A stretch of DNA of 64,000 nucleotides from CAVYUC01 sp963816685. Its GTDB lineage: Bacteria > Bacteroidota > Bacteroidia > Bacteroidales > Prolixibacteraceae. The DNA lies in contig CAWFMB010000028.1 in NCBI GenBank assembly GCA_963816685.1, positions 62,001 to 126,000 on the forward strand, written 5' to 3'. The position numbers were made by a program, and so were the translations under genes. The stretch's first letter is position 1. Each line of letters opens with the position of its first letter. Shown here one piece after another: positions 27,517-35,880 of the stretch. The notes beneath the pieces are model-generated. The model saw nothing but the letters and a program-made list of their open reading frames with translations. It was not told the DNA's origin and ran no database searches.

Positions 27517-27714
27517 ATGCCAGGATTAGATAGAACAGGACCAGAAGGAAAAGGATCTGCCACCGGAAGAAAAGCAGGCAGGTGCAACAATGATCAAGAA
27601 ACTGAACTTACAGATTTTACCCGAGGTAGAAGAACAGGTAAGGAATTGGGATTCAAAACCAGCCTTAAAACGCCTGTAAACAGAAGCAAAACAGGGCGAA
27701 AGCGCGGGTGGTGA
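27517..27714 (+). CDS. DUF5320-like small protein
   Basis: A 65-residue basic protein whose N terminus, MPGLDRTGPEGKGSATGRKAGRC, has the DUF5320 signature (MPxxDxTGPxGxGxxTGRxxGxC). DUF5320 proteins often accompany dinitrogenase iron-molybdenum cofactor-like or Mrp/ATPase genes, but none is adjacent here. The C-terminal part is Arg/Lys/Gly-rich rather than the usual GFGRG repeat, so the end may be altered. A strong terminator follows at 27737. Confidence 0.55.
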   Translation: MPGLDRTGPEGKGSATGRKAGRCNNDQETELTDFTRGRRTGKELGFKTSLKTPVNRSKTGRKRGW

Positions 27715-27736
27715 TGGTGATGGTGACAGTGAGAAT

Positions 27737-27766
27737 AAATCGTGCTGTTTTATGCAGCACGATTTT
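27737..27766 (+). terminator. Rho-independent terminator
   Basis: AAATCGTGCTG (27737-27747) pairs perfectly with CAGCACGATTT (27755-27765) around a 7-bp loop, with A-rich and T-rich flanks, so it can act in both directions. It lies 22 bp after the DUF5320-like gene and before the convergent nitrilase gene. Confidence 0.85.
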
Positions 27767-27850
27767 ACACCATTGCCATTCATAAATCCCCGTCGGACTA
27801 CAATATATTTCTTATTCAAAAGACCAAAGAAATAGTTTGATTGCTAAATC

Positions 27851-28618
27851 CTATAAAATTTTAAATACATCCCGATCATTCAGCACCGGAAAATTTTCCC
27901 TGAACTGTTGTAATTCAAAATAGGAAAGTTCAACTGTTTGAATGGCTTCCTGTTCTCCAATAAAATCAGCAAAACCTTTTGGCGATACCACTGCCGAATC
28001 TCCCAGATAGTTAATACCGGCACCATCAGAACCGGAACGCGAAACGCCGATACAGTAGGATTGGTTTTCGATAGCTCGTGCAACCAATAGATTTTTCCAT
28101 ACATGATGCCGGGGTGAAGGCCAGTTGGCCATGTAAATTAAAACATCGTAATTTCCGGTGTTACGGCTCCATACCGGGAAACGTAAGTCATAACAAATCA
28201 AAGGACAAAACCGCCAGCCCTTATATTCAACAATTAAATTTTTACTTCCCCGGGTAAAATGTCTGTCCTCCTCTCCCATTGTAAAAAGATGACGCTTGTC
28301 GTAAAACTCCGTTCTCCCGTCAGGAAATACCCAAACTGCACGGTTAAAGATGTTTTCATCCGCTTTAATGATTAAACTTCCAACTACTGAAGCTTCTTTT
28401 TCAGCTGCAAGGTTTTTCATCCAGTTTACAGAATGTCCGTTCATAGTTTCGTTCAATTCTTCCGAAGCCATCGTAAATCCGGTAGTAAAAGTTTCCGGAA
28501 ATACAATTACATCAGTGGCTTCAGACTTTGCAAGCATTTCAGAATATCTTTCAAGGTTGGCCTGCGGATTTTCCCAAATAATATCGGGCTGTACAAGCGT
28601 GATTTTTAAATTATTCAT
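27851..28618 (-). CDS. Carbon-nitrogen hydrolase, omega-amidase (Nit2/YafV) type
   Basis: A 255-residue nitrilase-superfamily enzyme. The catalytic triad is visible: Glu42 in VFPETFTTGF, Lys108 in YDKRHLF and Cys142 in LICYDLRFP. The FPETFTTGF and ICYDLRFPVWSRN wording is that of omega-amidases, which hydrolyse alpha-ketoglutaramate or alpha-ketosuccinamate left by glutamine and asparagine transaminases. It is cytoplasmic and the length fits. The gene is probably monocistronic; the region upstream holds fumarase-derived repeats. Confidence 0.88.
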   Translation of the reverse strand: MNNLKITLVQPDIIWENPQANLERYSEMLAKSEATDVIVFPETFTTGFTMASEELNETMNGHSVNWMKNLAAEKEASVVGSLIIKADENIFNRAVWVFPDGRTEFYDKRHLFTMGEEDRHFTRGSKNLIVEYKGWRFCPLICYDLRFPVWSRNTGNYDVLIYMANWPSPRHHVWKNLLVARAIENQSYCIGVSRSGSDGAGINYLGDSAVVSPKGFADFIGEQEAIQTVELSYFELQQFRENFPVLNDRDVFKIL

Positions 28619-28744
28619 ACCATTTCATTAACTGCGTTTTCAATATTGTTTATGTTCATGAATTTTGGTAATGCTTTCAAAAGCGATATCAGAATAAGCA
28701 ATCCGCCATTCATCAGGAATCAAAACAAGATATTCACTTTCATT

Positions 28745-28867
28745 TTAATGAACGAATATTTTTCCACTTTTTACTGATTCTTTTATAGTAAACCTGTAAA
28801 TATAAATGCCTTCTTTCAAATGATTAACAGACACTTCATTTTTCCCGTTCAATTGTTCCGAAAACAA
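28745..28867 (-). pseudogene. Orphan fragment of a type IX secretion C-terminal sorting domain
   Basis: On the minus strand this segment reads as LNGKNEVSVNHLKEGIYIYR followed by FTIKESVKSGKIFVH and a TAA stop. That is the end of a T9SS type A sorting domain (NHLKxGIYIYRxxxxxxxxxGKIxVH pattern). No start or passenger domain precedes it: the frame meets a stop just upstream, where fumarase-derived repeat copy A begins. It is therefore the remnant of a secreted-protein gene cut by the rearrangement that duplicated the fumarase 3' end. Confidence 0.65.
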
Positions 28868-28876
28868 TTACCCGAA

Positions 28877-29125
28877 ATTGCTGAAAAAAGTCATTTCCCT
28901 TGTCGTCAACGATGATGAAGGCGGGCCTGTCCGCCGGAATCAATTTCCCCAATTATAAATCGTTTTAATTATCTACAATTGCTGAAAAAAGTCATTTCCC
29001 TTGTCGTCTACTATGATGAAGGCGGGCCTGTCCGCCGGAATCCTTATCCCAACAATAATTCGTATTGCTTTTTACAATTGTTGAAAGAAGTCATTTCCCT
29101 TGTCGTCTACTATGATGAAGGCGGG
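28877..29125. repeat. Three tandem copies of the fumarase gene 3' end
   Basis: Copies start at 28877, 28978 and 29077 (period about 100 bp). The third is the real 3' end of the fumarase gene. All three encode, on the minus strand, AFIIVDDKGNDFFQQ before a stop or readthrough. The two extra copies also carry GGCGGGCCTGTCCGCC, a small palindrome absent from the gene, and their spacers match the native 3' flank. They lie downstream of the gene and have no start codon. This is a duplication of a gene end, probably by recombination. Confidence 0.85.
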
Positions 29126-30676
29126 GAAATTCTCCACTGTAATTTTCCGGACAGCTTCCATTCCCAATTCTTCAAAATCGATAACTTCAACCGATTTGAT
29201 GCTGTTTTTTGCAAGTATAGCTGCCGGGCCGCCAATAGAGCCTAAATAGAAACCACCGTGTTTTTTACAGGCATCGGTAACCTGCTGCGAACGGTTTCCT
29301 TTGGCAAGCATAATCATCGAACCACCTCTGCTCTGGAACAAATCAACATAGGGATCCATTCGTCCTGCAGTTGTTGGCCCAAAACTTCCGGAGGCCATTC
29401 CTTTGGGTGTTTTTGCCGGCCCCGCATAGTATACAGGATGCTTCTTAAAATATTCAGGCATTGGTTTGCCTTCATCCATCATTTTCTTGATTTGTGCATG
29501 AGCAATATCGCGAGCTACAATTAAGGTTCCATTCAGGTTCAACCGTGTTTTAATGGGATATTTGGAAAGTTCTTTACGAATTTCATCCATTGGCCGGTCC
29601 AGATCAATATCCACTGCAGGTTGCATCTGAGGTGCCGCTTTTGGAAGAAAACGTGCAGGATTTTTCTCCAGCTCTTCCAGGAAAATACCTTCTTCAGTAA
29701 TTTTCGCTTTAATGTTGCGGTCGGCACTGCAGCTAACTCCAAGACCCACCGGACATGAAGCAGCATGGCGCGGTAACCGGATAACCCGCACATCGTGTAC
29801 AAAGTATTTTCCGCCAAATTGAGCTCCTACTCCACTTTCGCGGCAAATCTGCTCCACCTTTTTCTCCCATTCCAAATCCCGGAAAGCCTGTCCCCCCGCA
29901 TTCCCTTTATTGGGCAGATTATCATAATAACCTGCAGATGCCTTTTTGACTGTTGCCAAAGTTGCTTCAGCAGAAGTTCCGCCAATGACAAGGGCCAAAT
30001 GATACGGCGGACATGCAGAAGTCCCCAAATCCATAATCTTTTCTTTAACGAATCTGGCCAGATTTTCTTCTGTCAGCAGCGATTTGGTCTGCTGATACAA
30101 ATATGTTTTATTGCCCGAACCACCACCTTTTGTAACAAACAGAAATTCATATTTATCGCCTTCTTCCGCATAAATATCAATTTGAGCCGGCAGATTGGTA
30201 CCTGTATTTGTTTCTTCCATCATCGAAAAAGGGACCACCTGTGAATAACGGAGGTTCTCTTCTTTATAGGTTTCATAAATCCCCTTCGAAAGATGTTTGG
30301 AATCGTTTACGCCGGTGAAAACATTTTCACCTTTTTTACCAATTACTATTGCCGTTCCCGTATCCTGACAAGTAGGCAATTCACCTTCTGCAGATACTAC
30401 CTGGTTCAATAACATGGTGTGGGCAACAAATTTATCGTTGTCCGTTGCTTCCGGGTCTTTTAAAATATTGGCAAGTTTTTCGAGATGCGCCGGCCGCAGA
30501 TAAAAGGATACATCGGTAAAAGCCTGCCGTGCCAGGAGTTCAAGACCTTCCGGCTCAACTTTCAGTATTCTTCGTCCACCAGCATCAAACGTGGAAACAA
30601 AATCCCTGGTTAGCAGCCGGTAACTTGTATCATCTTTTAATATGGGAAATGGTTTTTGATAGTTGAATTCAGTCAT
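29072..30676 (-). CDS. fumA: Class I fumarate hydratase (Fe-S, FumA/FumB type)
   Basis: A 534-residue [4Fe-4S] fumarase interconverting fumarate and malate in the TCA cycle. The start was placed at ATG 30676 (MTEFNYQKPFPILKDDTSYR), the family-like N terminus; an upstream in-frame Met adds 13 unlikely residues. Cys candidates for the cluster occur in LPTCQDTG, TSACPPYHL and HAASCPVGLGVSC. The C-terminal beta domain has PVYYAGPAKTPKGMASGSFGPTTAGRMDPYVD and ends in DDKGNDFFQQL. Its 3' end is duplicated twice downstream. Single-subunit length is normal. Confidence 0.93.
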   Translation of the reverse strand: MTEFNYQKPFPILKDDTSYRLLTRDFVSTFDAGGRRILKVEPEGLELLARQAFTDVSFYLRPAHLEKLANILKDPEATDNDKFVAHTMLLNQVVSAEGELPTCQDTGTAIVIGKKGENVFTGVNDSKHLSKGIYETYKEENLRYSQVVPFSMMEETNTGTNLPAQIDIYAEEGDKYEFLFVTKGGGSGNKTYLYQQTKSLLTEENLARFVKEKIMDLGTSACPPYHLALVIGGTSAEATLATVKKASAGYYDNLPNKGNAGGQAFRDLEWEKKVEQICRESGVGAQFGGKYFVHDVRVIRLPRHAASCPVGLGVSCSADRNIKAKITEEGIFLEELEKNPARFLPKAAPQMQPAVDIDLDRPMDEIRKELSKYPIKTRLNLNGTLIVARDIAHAQIKKMMDEGKPMPEYFKKHPVYYAGPAKTPKGMASGSFGPTTAGRMDPYVDLFQSRGGSMIMLAKGNRSQQVTDACKKHGGFYLGSIGGPAAILAKNSIKSVEVIDFEELGMEAVRKITVENFPAFIIVDDKGNDFFQQL

Positions 30677-30849
30677 TTCTGTACGATTTTTTTGTATATA
30701 AATTTCAGCAAACAAATATAAAATTATTCCTTTAAAGGTTTCGGCTTATTCAATGGTTACAAAATCAGCAGTCCGATAATTTATTAACTTTACCTCAGAG
30801 GTACCGGATACTTTTTTTACTTTTATCGATCATTAAACCAATTTCAAAT

Positions 30850-32364
30850 TTGATGAAAAGCTTTATATTTTTTATACTCTGCTGCACCATTTTTTTTGTT
30901 TCCAAAATTTCTGCACAGACAGCTTCCTTAACCGTAACCACTTCGGTTTCAAAAACAGTAGAGAACAACTTTAAAAACAGCGGCCGGATTTTTCTTTTTA
31001 TCACCAAAGGCAGCCGTGAGCCGCGGTTTAATACCTGGCCGTCAGCCACCAATATGATTTTTGCAACCAATATTGAAAATTGGCCATCCGGTAAGAAATT
31101 TGTATTTGATGGTTCAGCCGAAACCACCAAATCTATTGATGTTTCGCTGGACAGCCTTCCGGCAGGGACTTATAAGATTCAGGTTTTATGGGATCAGAAT
31201 GAATGGAATTCCGGAATTAATGTTCCCGGAAATTTATACAGCGAAACCATGTCTGTTAATTTAAACGAAAATAAAAAGGTGGAACTCCCGCTTTCAAAAA
31301 TTACAGAACCTGAAATGCTTGCAGAAAACAAATACCTGAAGGAAGTCGATATCAAAAGTCAGGTTTTAACGGAATGGTGGGGTAAGGAAGTACATATAAA
31401 AGCAGCCGTTTTCCTTCCTAAAAGCTATTTTGATGCGCCGGATAAAAAATACCCGGTGCGGTATAATGTTGCCGGATACGGCGGACGTTATACCCGTGCA
31501 TCCCGAATGTTGCGGCACATGGATTGGTGGCTTTCGGATGACGCACCGGAAGTGTTGAATGTATTTCTGGATGGTTTCGGTCCTTTTGGAGATTGCTACC
31601 AGTTAAATTCAGAAAACAGTGGTCCTTACGGAACAGCCTTGACAGATGAATTAATCCCTTACATCGAAAATGAATTTCGCGGTCTGGGAACACCCGAATC
31701 AAGATTTGTAGAAGGGTGCAGCACCGGAGGCTGGGTATCACTGGCTTTGCAGTTGATTTATCCTGATTTTTTTGCCGGATGTTTTTCCTACAGCCCCGAT
31801 CCGGTTGAATTCAACAATTTTCAGCTGATAAATATTTACAAGGATGAAAATGCCTTTTACAACGAGTTTGATTACCTGCGGCCGGTTGTAAGGGATGTTA
31901 CAGGTGAACCTGCCGTTTCGCAGAAAGATTTCATTCAGTTTGAAAATGTTTTGGGAAAGACCGATTCCTATATTACTTCCGGAGGACAATTTAGTGCATT
32001 TACAGCCCTTTACAGTCCAAAAGGCGAGGATGGATTGCCGCAGCCACTTTTCGATCCTGTTACAGGTGATATTGATCATTCAGTTGCGGAATATTGGAGA
32101 AAATATGATTTAACACATTTAGTTGAAACCGGATGGAAGGAACTGGGACCAAAGATTCAGGGGAAAATATGGGTTTGGGGCGCCGACATGGATAACTATT
32201 ATCTCAATCCTGCCCTGCGTGTCTTTGATGAGATGCTGAAAAATACCACCCATCCAAAATCAGATGCAGTAATTACTTTTACACCAATGGCAGGACATTG
32301 TCAGGAATATGACGACGTTAAAGTATTGCTTCAAATAAAAGAAAAACTAAAATCCAATCCATAG
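30850..32364 (+). CDS. Secreted esterase, Esterase D/enterochelin-esterase type with N-terminal beta domain
   Basis: A 504-residue exported protein. Signal peptide about 1-24 (ending SAQT). Residues about 25-165 form a beta-rich domain seen in these proteins. The alpha/beta hydrolase domain follows (KKYPVRYNVAGYGGRYTRASRM), with the nucleophile in EGCSTGGW (Ser291) and a late His candidate in MAGHCQEYD. Such esterases are often encoded in polysaccharide loci and deacylate glycans. It directly precedes a GH16 enzyme with a 3-bp gap, so the two may act on one substrate. Confidence 0.8.
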   Translation: MMKSFIFFILCCTIFFVSKISAQTASLTVTTSVSKTVENNFKNSGRIFLFITKGSREPRFNTWPSATNMIFATNIENWPSGKKFVFDGSAETTKSIDVSLDSLPAGTYKIQVLWDQNEWNSGINVPGNLYSETMSVNLNENKKVELPLSKITEPEMLAENKYLKEVDIKSQVLTEWWGKEVHIKAAVFLPKSYFDAPDKKYPVRYNVAGYGGRYTRASRMLRHMDWWLSDDAPEVLNVFLDGFGPFGDCYQLNSENSGPYGTALTDELIPYIENEFRGLGTPESRFVEGCSTGGWVSLALQLIYPDFFAGCFSYSPDPVEFNNFQLINIYKDENAFYNEFDYLRPVVRDVTGEPAVSQKDFIQFENVLGKTDSYITSGGQFSAFTALYSPKGEDGLPQPLFDPVTGDIDHSVAEYWRKYDLTHLVETGWKELGPKIQGKIWVWGADMDNYYLNPALRVFDEMLKNTTHPKSDAVITFTPMAGHCQEYDDVKVLLQIKEKLKSNP

Positions 32365-32367
32365 AAA

Positions 32368-33001
32368 ATGAAGAATCAACTATTTATCTTATTGTTTTTA
32401 TTGCTGGCGGGTTCAGTCATTTGGACAAAAATATGTTCAGGTTTGGAATGACGAGTTCAATTCGCCCGGATTGCCTGATACAACAAAATGGAATTATGAA
32501 GTTGGGAAATTACGAAATAACGAACTGCAGTATTACACCAAAGCGCGGTCAGAGAATGCAAGAATTGAAGATTCGGTTTTAATCATTGAATTGCGAAAGG
32601 AAAACTACAATGGCGCTGCATACACATCGGCCGACCTTGCATCGAATGGAATTGGCGACTGGAAATACGGGAAAGTAGAAATAAGTGCAAAAGTGCCCAC
32701 CGGAAAAGGAACATGGCCTGCCCTCTGGATGATGCCTACCAACAGCGAATATGGCGGATGGCCCCGGAGTGGAGAAATCGATATCATGGAGTACATTGGC
32801 GTGGAACCGCAGAACCTGTTTTATACCGTTCATTTTGAAGGAACCGACGGAAGCGGCCATCAGTCGAGCGGTAAACGATCGAGCACAATTGTAAATCCTT
32901 ACAATCAGTTTATAAAATATACACTGGTTTGGACACCGGAAAAAATGGAATGGTATGCCAACGATGTGAAATATCATGAATATAAAAAGAGTGGCAGATG
33001 A
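32368..33001 (+). pseudogene. GH16 family endo-beta-glucanase/laminarinase, N-terminal and catalytic part, frameshifted
   Basis: From ATG 32368 a signal peptide is encoded (MKNQLFILLFLLLAGSVIW), but the frame stops at 32452. The mature GH16 sequence (VWNDEFNSPGLPDTTKWNYE) continues in the +1 frame. Removing one A from the A5 run at 32427-32431 joins them. The catalytic motif GEIDIMEYIG gives the ExDxxE nucleophile and acid/base pair. This frame stops at 33001, and the fold continues from about 32990 in another frame. Two shifts make it a pseudogene or an error-bearing assembly. Beta-1,3-glucan as substrate is inferred. Confidence 0.8.
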
Positions 33002-34076
33002 TCCACGGATTTGGCCTTTCAACAAAAAGTTCTATCTCATTCTGAACCTTGCCTATGGCGGAAGTTGGGGAGGTTATGACGGTGTTGACGATTCAAAGCT
33101 TCCGCACCGGTTTTTAATTGATTATGTAAGGGTTTACCAGTTGCAGGAAGGTGACGGGCCTTTTTCGCTGAACATAAATCCTGCAACAGGAGGAACAGTG
33201 GAAATCACACCCAAACTTGATTCATATCCCGAAGGAACTGAAATTACGCTGACTGCTGTACCTGATACGAATTTTCAGTTTAAAGCCTGGAAAAATCAGA
33301 GCCGTGCGAATCCCTATACGTTTATTCTCCGGAAAGATATGGAATTTCAACCGCAGTTTTCTCCAAAAGGTGAAATGCTAAGCAACGGACAGTTTGATGA
33401 AAACCGGAATTCATGGTCATTCTATGTCAATAATGAAACCATAAAATATGCCTCAACGGTTGAAGATGGAATTTTTGTAACGGATGTAATCCATTCGCCC
33501 AACAGCGATTGGCAACTTGGGTTTCAGGAGTTGGGACTTGCAATGAAAAAAGGAAAATATTTGCTGAGATTCGATGCCAAAGCCGACCAGCAAAAACAAC
33601 TTTTAATTACAGTTTCAAAAAATTATTCAGACTGGAGCACACACATTTCAAAATGGGTAAGTATATCTTCCTCTATGGAAAATTACGAATTGGTTTTGGA
33701 TATGCCACGCGATGATGAAAATACAAGGTTGTATTTTGGGATTGGTAATTTTACCGGAAAGTTTTATATCGACAACATCAGTCTTACACGAGTGGAAGAA
33801 AATATTACCGCCAGCGCACTTCCGTTGATTACAGAAAATGATATTAAAATCTTTCCGAACCCGAGCAGCCACAGTTTCAAAATTCAAATGCCTCATTCAG
33901 ATTTTAATCATGAATACCAGATTAAAATATTTTCAACTTTCGGTAAGCTGATGGATGAAAAACAAATACAGCATAATGAAATCGATATAAATACCAGTTC
34001 AATGGAACGGGGAATTTATTTGGTGAATGTATTATCAGGCAATAAATCATGGATTAAAAAAGTGATAATCGAATAA
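32976..34076 (+). CDS. GH16 C-terminal part with repeat domain, CBM-like domain and T9SS sorting signal
   Basis: 366 residues continuing the upstream GH16. ADDPRIWPFNKKFYLILNLA then GGSWGG is the end of the GH16 fold. A bacterial-repeat-like domain follows (about 60-120; GGTVEITP, YPEGTEITLTAVPD), then a carbohydrate-binding-like beta domain (about 130-270) and a T9SS type A sorting domain (IKIFPNPSSHSFKI ... GIYLVNVLSGNKSWIKKVIIE). Deleting one A from 32984-32988 (AAAAA) joins it to the catalytic part. The native protein would be secreted by type IX and attached to or released from the cell surface. Confidence 0.8.
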   Translation: MNIKRVADDPRIWPFNKKFYLILNLAYGGSWGGYDGVDDSKLPHRFLIDYVRVYQLQEGDGPFSLNINPATGGTVEITPKLDSYPEGTEITLTAVPDTNFQFKAWKNQSRANPYTFILRKDMEFQPQFSPKGEMLSNGQFDENRNSWSFYVNNETIKYASTVEDGIFVTDVIHSPNSDWQLGFQELGLAMKKGKYLLRFDAKADQQKQLLITVSKNYSDWSTHISKWVSISSSMENYELVLDMPRDDENTRLYFGIGNFTGKFYIDNISLTRVEENITASALPLITENDIKIFPNPSSHSFKIQMPHSDFNHEYQIKIFSTFGKLMDEKQIQHNEIDINTSSMERGIYLVNVLSGNKSWIKKVIIE

Positions 34077-34896
34077 TATTAACAACGACACAAAATTATA
34101 AACTGCAGTTGTTTAAAATGGATGTATAAAAAGAACCGTTTCCGGTGAACAAAAATAAAGGTTTAGTATTTAATGTGAGAATATTCAATTAACCTGATTT
34201 TTAGATTCAGCCAGAATCCACCTTAAATCCGGCAGATTCCCCGCAGGAAAAAGAAAAACCAAATGAATCAACATACGAGGTTCATTTTTCCTGTAAAACT
34301 TTTGGCAATTTTCATGAACATTATCGGCTTATCTGACCCAATTCACAATCAACAGCCTGTGTTTAAATTTACCGGATAAAAACAGTTGATTTCAATGAAC
34401 AAAATCCTGTATTAACATTTGTTATTAAAACTCCGGAATGACCTGGATAGATAATCATTGTACACTAGATTAAAAATTCCGAAAGCTTTCTTTCGATGGA
34501 AAAGAACATGAATATCAACATTCCCTGTTCGTTTTTCAATGAAAACTTAAAAGGTTAAATGAACAATTCAAAATGAAATTCATCCATAAACCCGAAAGGG
34601 AAATGGGAGGTATTTGCTCCCCGTTAAATTCGCGCTATACTTGCATTAAATTCGCACTAAATTCGCGAAATCGCGAATTTAGTGCGAATTTAATACGAAT
34701 TTAATACGACTTTAGTACGAATTTAAAAAGGAGAAAATACATAGTTAATATAACGTTGAAACAGTTGAAAAACAGGAGAAATAATTAAACAGACCTTAAA
34801 TTAAACTCTCATTAATGCCAACAGCTAAATCAATAGATTATCAACACTAAACATGGAAAATCAGGGAATAAAATCCTGTGAATTACATGAACAATT
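34077..34896. other. Long intergenic region with inverted 11-bp repeat array
   Basis: An 820-bp gap without a supported gene. The first part (34077-34620) is AT-rich with stops in every frame. The second holds the palindrome and tandem repeats listed at 34645-34727. Confidence 0.4.
34645..34727. repeat. 50-bp palindrome built from 11-bp units, followed by direct units
   Basis: Arm 34645-34667 (ATTAAATTCGCACTAAATTC then GCG) is exactly complementary to 34672-34694 around a 4-bp AAAT loop. The arms consist of an 11-bp unit, [AG]CGAATTTA[AG]T, which continues as direct repeats at 34695-34705, 34706-34716 and 34717-34727. Another partial unit lies upstream at about 34625. This is an inverted array of one short unit. 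It may be a replication or protein-binding site, or a mobile-element relic. Confidence 0.8.
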
Positions 34897-34918
34897 GTGT
34901 TCCATAAAAATTTATTGG

Positions 34919-34926
34919 TAAATTTG
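34919..34926 (+). promoter_or_regulatory. Putative -7 promoter box (TAAATTTG)
   Basis: TAAATTTG matches the Bacteroidetes TAnnTTTG box and lies 40 bp before the ATG at 34966 of the membrane-protein/winged-helix operon. A weak TTG-containing -33 candidate lies near 34894. Confidence 0.35.
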
Positions 34927-34965
34927 GTTTGTATCACAAACTTAATTAATTTTACAAACAAAAAA

Positions 34966-35580
34966 ATGAATTCAATTACTGCCGAAAACAGCCAATTCGA
35001 TGAAAAGCAAACCTTAAAAACAATTCAAGCTACTTTAAAAACTACCAAAAGAATCTTAAAGGATGACGGTATTTTGCTGATTTGCTGGGGAGTTGTATTT
35101 TCTATTGGAAACTTATGGAACTATTACAATTCAGTCACATTAACGGCCTGGTGGATGCGCAATTTAATGGATACTCTTCAAATTTTAATTGGAATTGGTG
35201 TGGTTGGATTAACCATCTGGTTCATATTTTTCAGAAGAAAAAAGGCTACAACCTTCACCGCCATTTCAACAAGGTATGTATGGATTGGTGTGGTTGTTGC
35301 CCATAACCTTGTAGTAATAATTACAAAGGGAATTCTTTCGGAAGTAAATTTCACACTGCTTCAACCTATTCAAATGGTGCTGATTGGTTTCGCGTTATTT
35401 ATTACCGGCGGAATTTACCGTTATTATATTTTGACTCTCGGCGGAATTATTATGTGGGGAGCAGCAGTTTGGGCATCCAATTATGATTTAAATATCCAGT
35501 TTTTAATTCGGGCAATTGCCGAGGTGATTTGTTTTATAGTACCCGGGATTCTGATGTTAACAGCCTGGAAAAAACAGTAA
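34966..35580 (+). CDS. Multi-pass membrane protein paired with winged-helix regulator
   Basis: A 204-residue protein if started at ATG 34966 (MNSITAENSQFDEKQTL); an earlier in-frame Met would run through the promoter. After a charged N-terminal helix (about 10-35) there are about six hydrophobic segments, e.g. ILLICWGVVFSIGNLW, LQILIGIGVVGLTIWFIFF and AEVICFIVPGILMLTAW. No known motif. It lies 3 bp upstream of a winged-helix regulator; such membrane protein/HTH pairs are common in Bacteroidetes and the protein may be the regulator's target or signal input. Confidence 0.6.
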   Translation: MNSITAENSQFDEKQTLKTIQATLKTTKRILKDDGILLICWGVVFSIGNLWNYYNSVTLTAWWMRNLMDTLQILIGIGVVGLTIWFIFFRRKKATTFTAISTRYVWIGVVVAHNLVVIITKGILSEVNFTLLQPIQMVLIGFALFITGGIYRYYILTLGGIIMWGAAVWASNYDLNIQFLIRAIAEVICFIVPGILMLTAWKKQ

Positions 35581-35583
35581 TTC

Positions 35584-35880
35584 ATGTTTAATAATCTGGA
35601 TCCTTTGTTACATTCTCAGGTACGGTTGGCAATTATGTCCATTTTGCTTGGAGTAAAAACGGCCGAATTTTCGTTTCTGCTTGAAAATATCGATACATCA
35701 AAAGGAAATCTTAGTTTTCAGCTTTCCAAACTGAAAGATGCCAGCTACATCAAAGTGGTAAAATCATTTCGAAATAATTATCCGTTAACCACTGTTCGAA
35801 TAACTGAAACCGGAATTGAAGCTTATGAAAAATATATTCAAACAATTACTGAATATTTTGAACGATCTGGTAAGATTTAA
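35584..35880 (+). CDS. Winged-helix transcriptional regulator (HTH_34/MarR-like)
   Basis: A 98-residue DNA-binding protein. LDPLLHSQVRLAIMSILLGVK is the usual N-terminal helix, FSFLLENIDTSKGNLSFQLSKLKDASYIKV is the helix-turn-helix with its recognition helix, and TTVRITETGIEAYEKYI is the wing and dimer helix. This is the single-domain winged-helix type often found behind a membrane-protein gene, 3 bp upstream here. Its stop codon overlaps that of the convergent DOPA-dioxygenase-like gene by 4 bp. Target unknown. Confidence 0.82.
   Translation: MFNNLDPLLHSQVRLAIMSILLGVKTAEFSFLLENIDTSKGNLSFQLSKLKDASYIKVVKSFRNNYPLTTVRITETGIEAYEKYIQTITEYFERSGKI

Noticed and set aside
27526..27819. Minus-strand open frame across the DUF5320-like gene and its terminator
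   Set aside because: It runs through a strong hairpin terminator and is the complement of a gene with a known N-terminal signature.
28979..29245. Plus-strand open frame over the fumarase-derived repeats
   Set aside because: It is the complement of duplicated fumarase coding sequence; the minus-strand reading keeps the protein, so the plus frame is a shadow.
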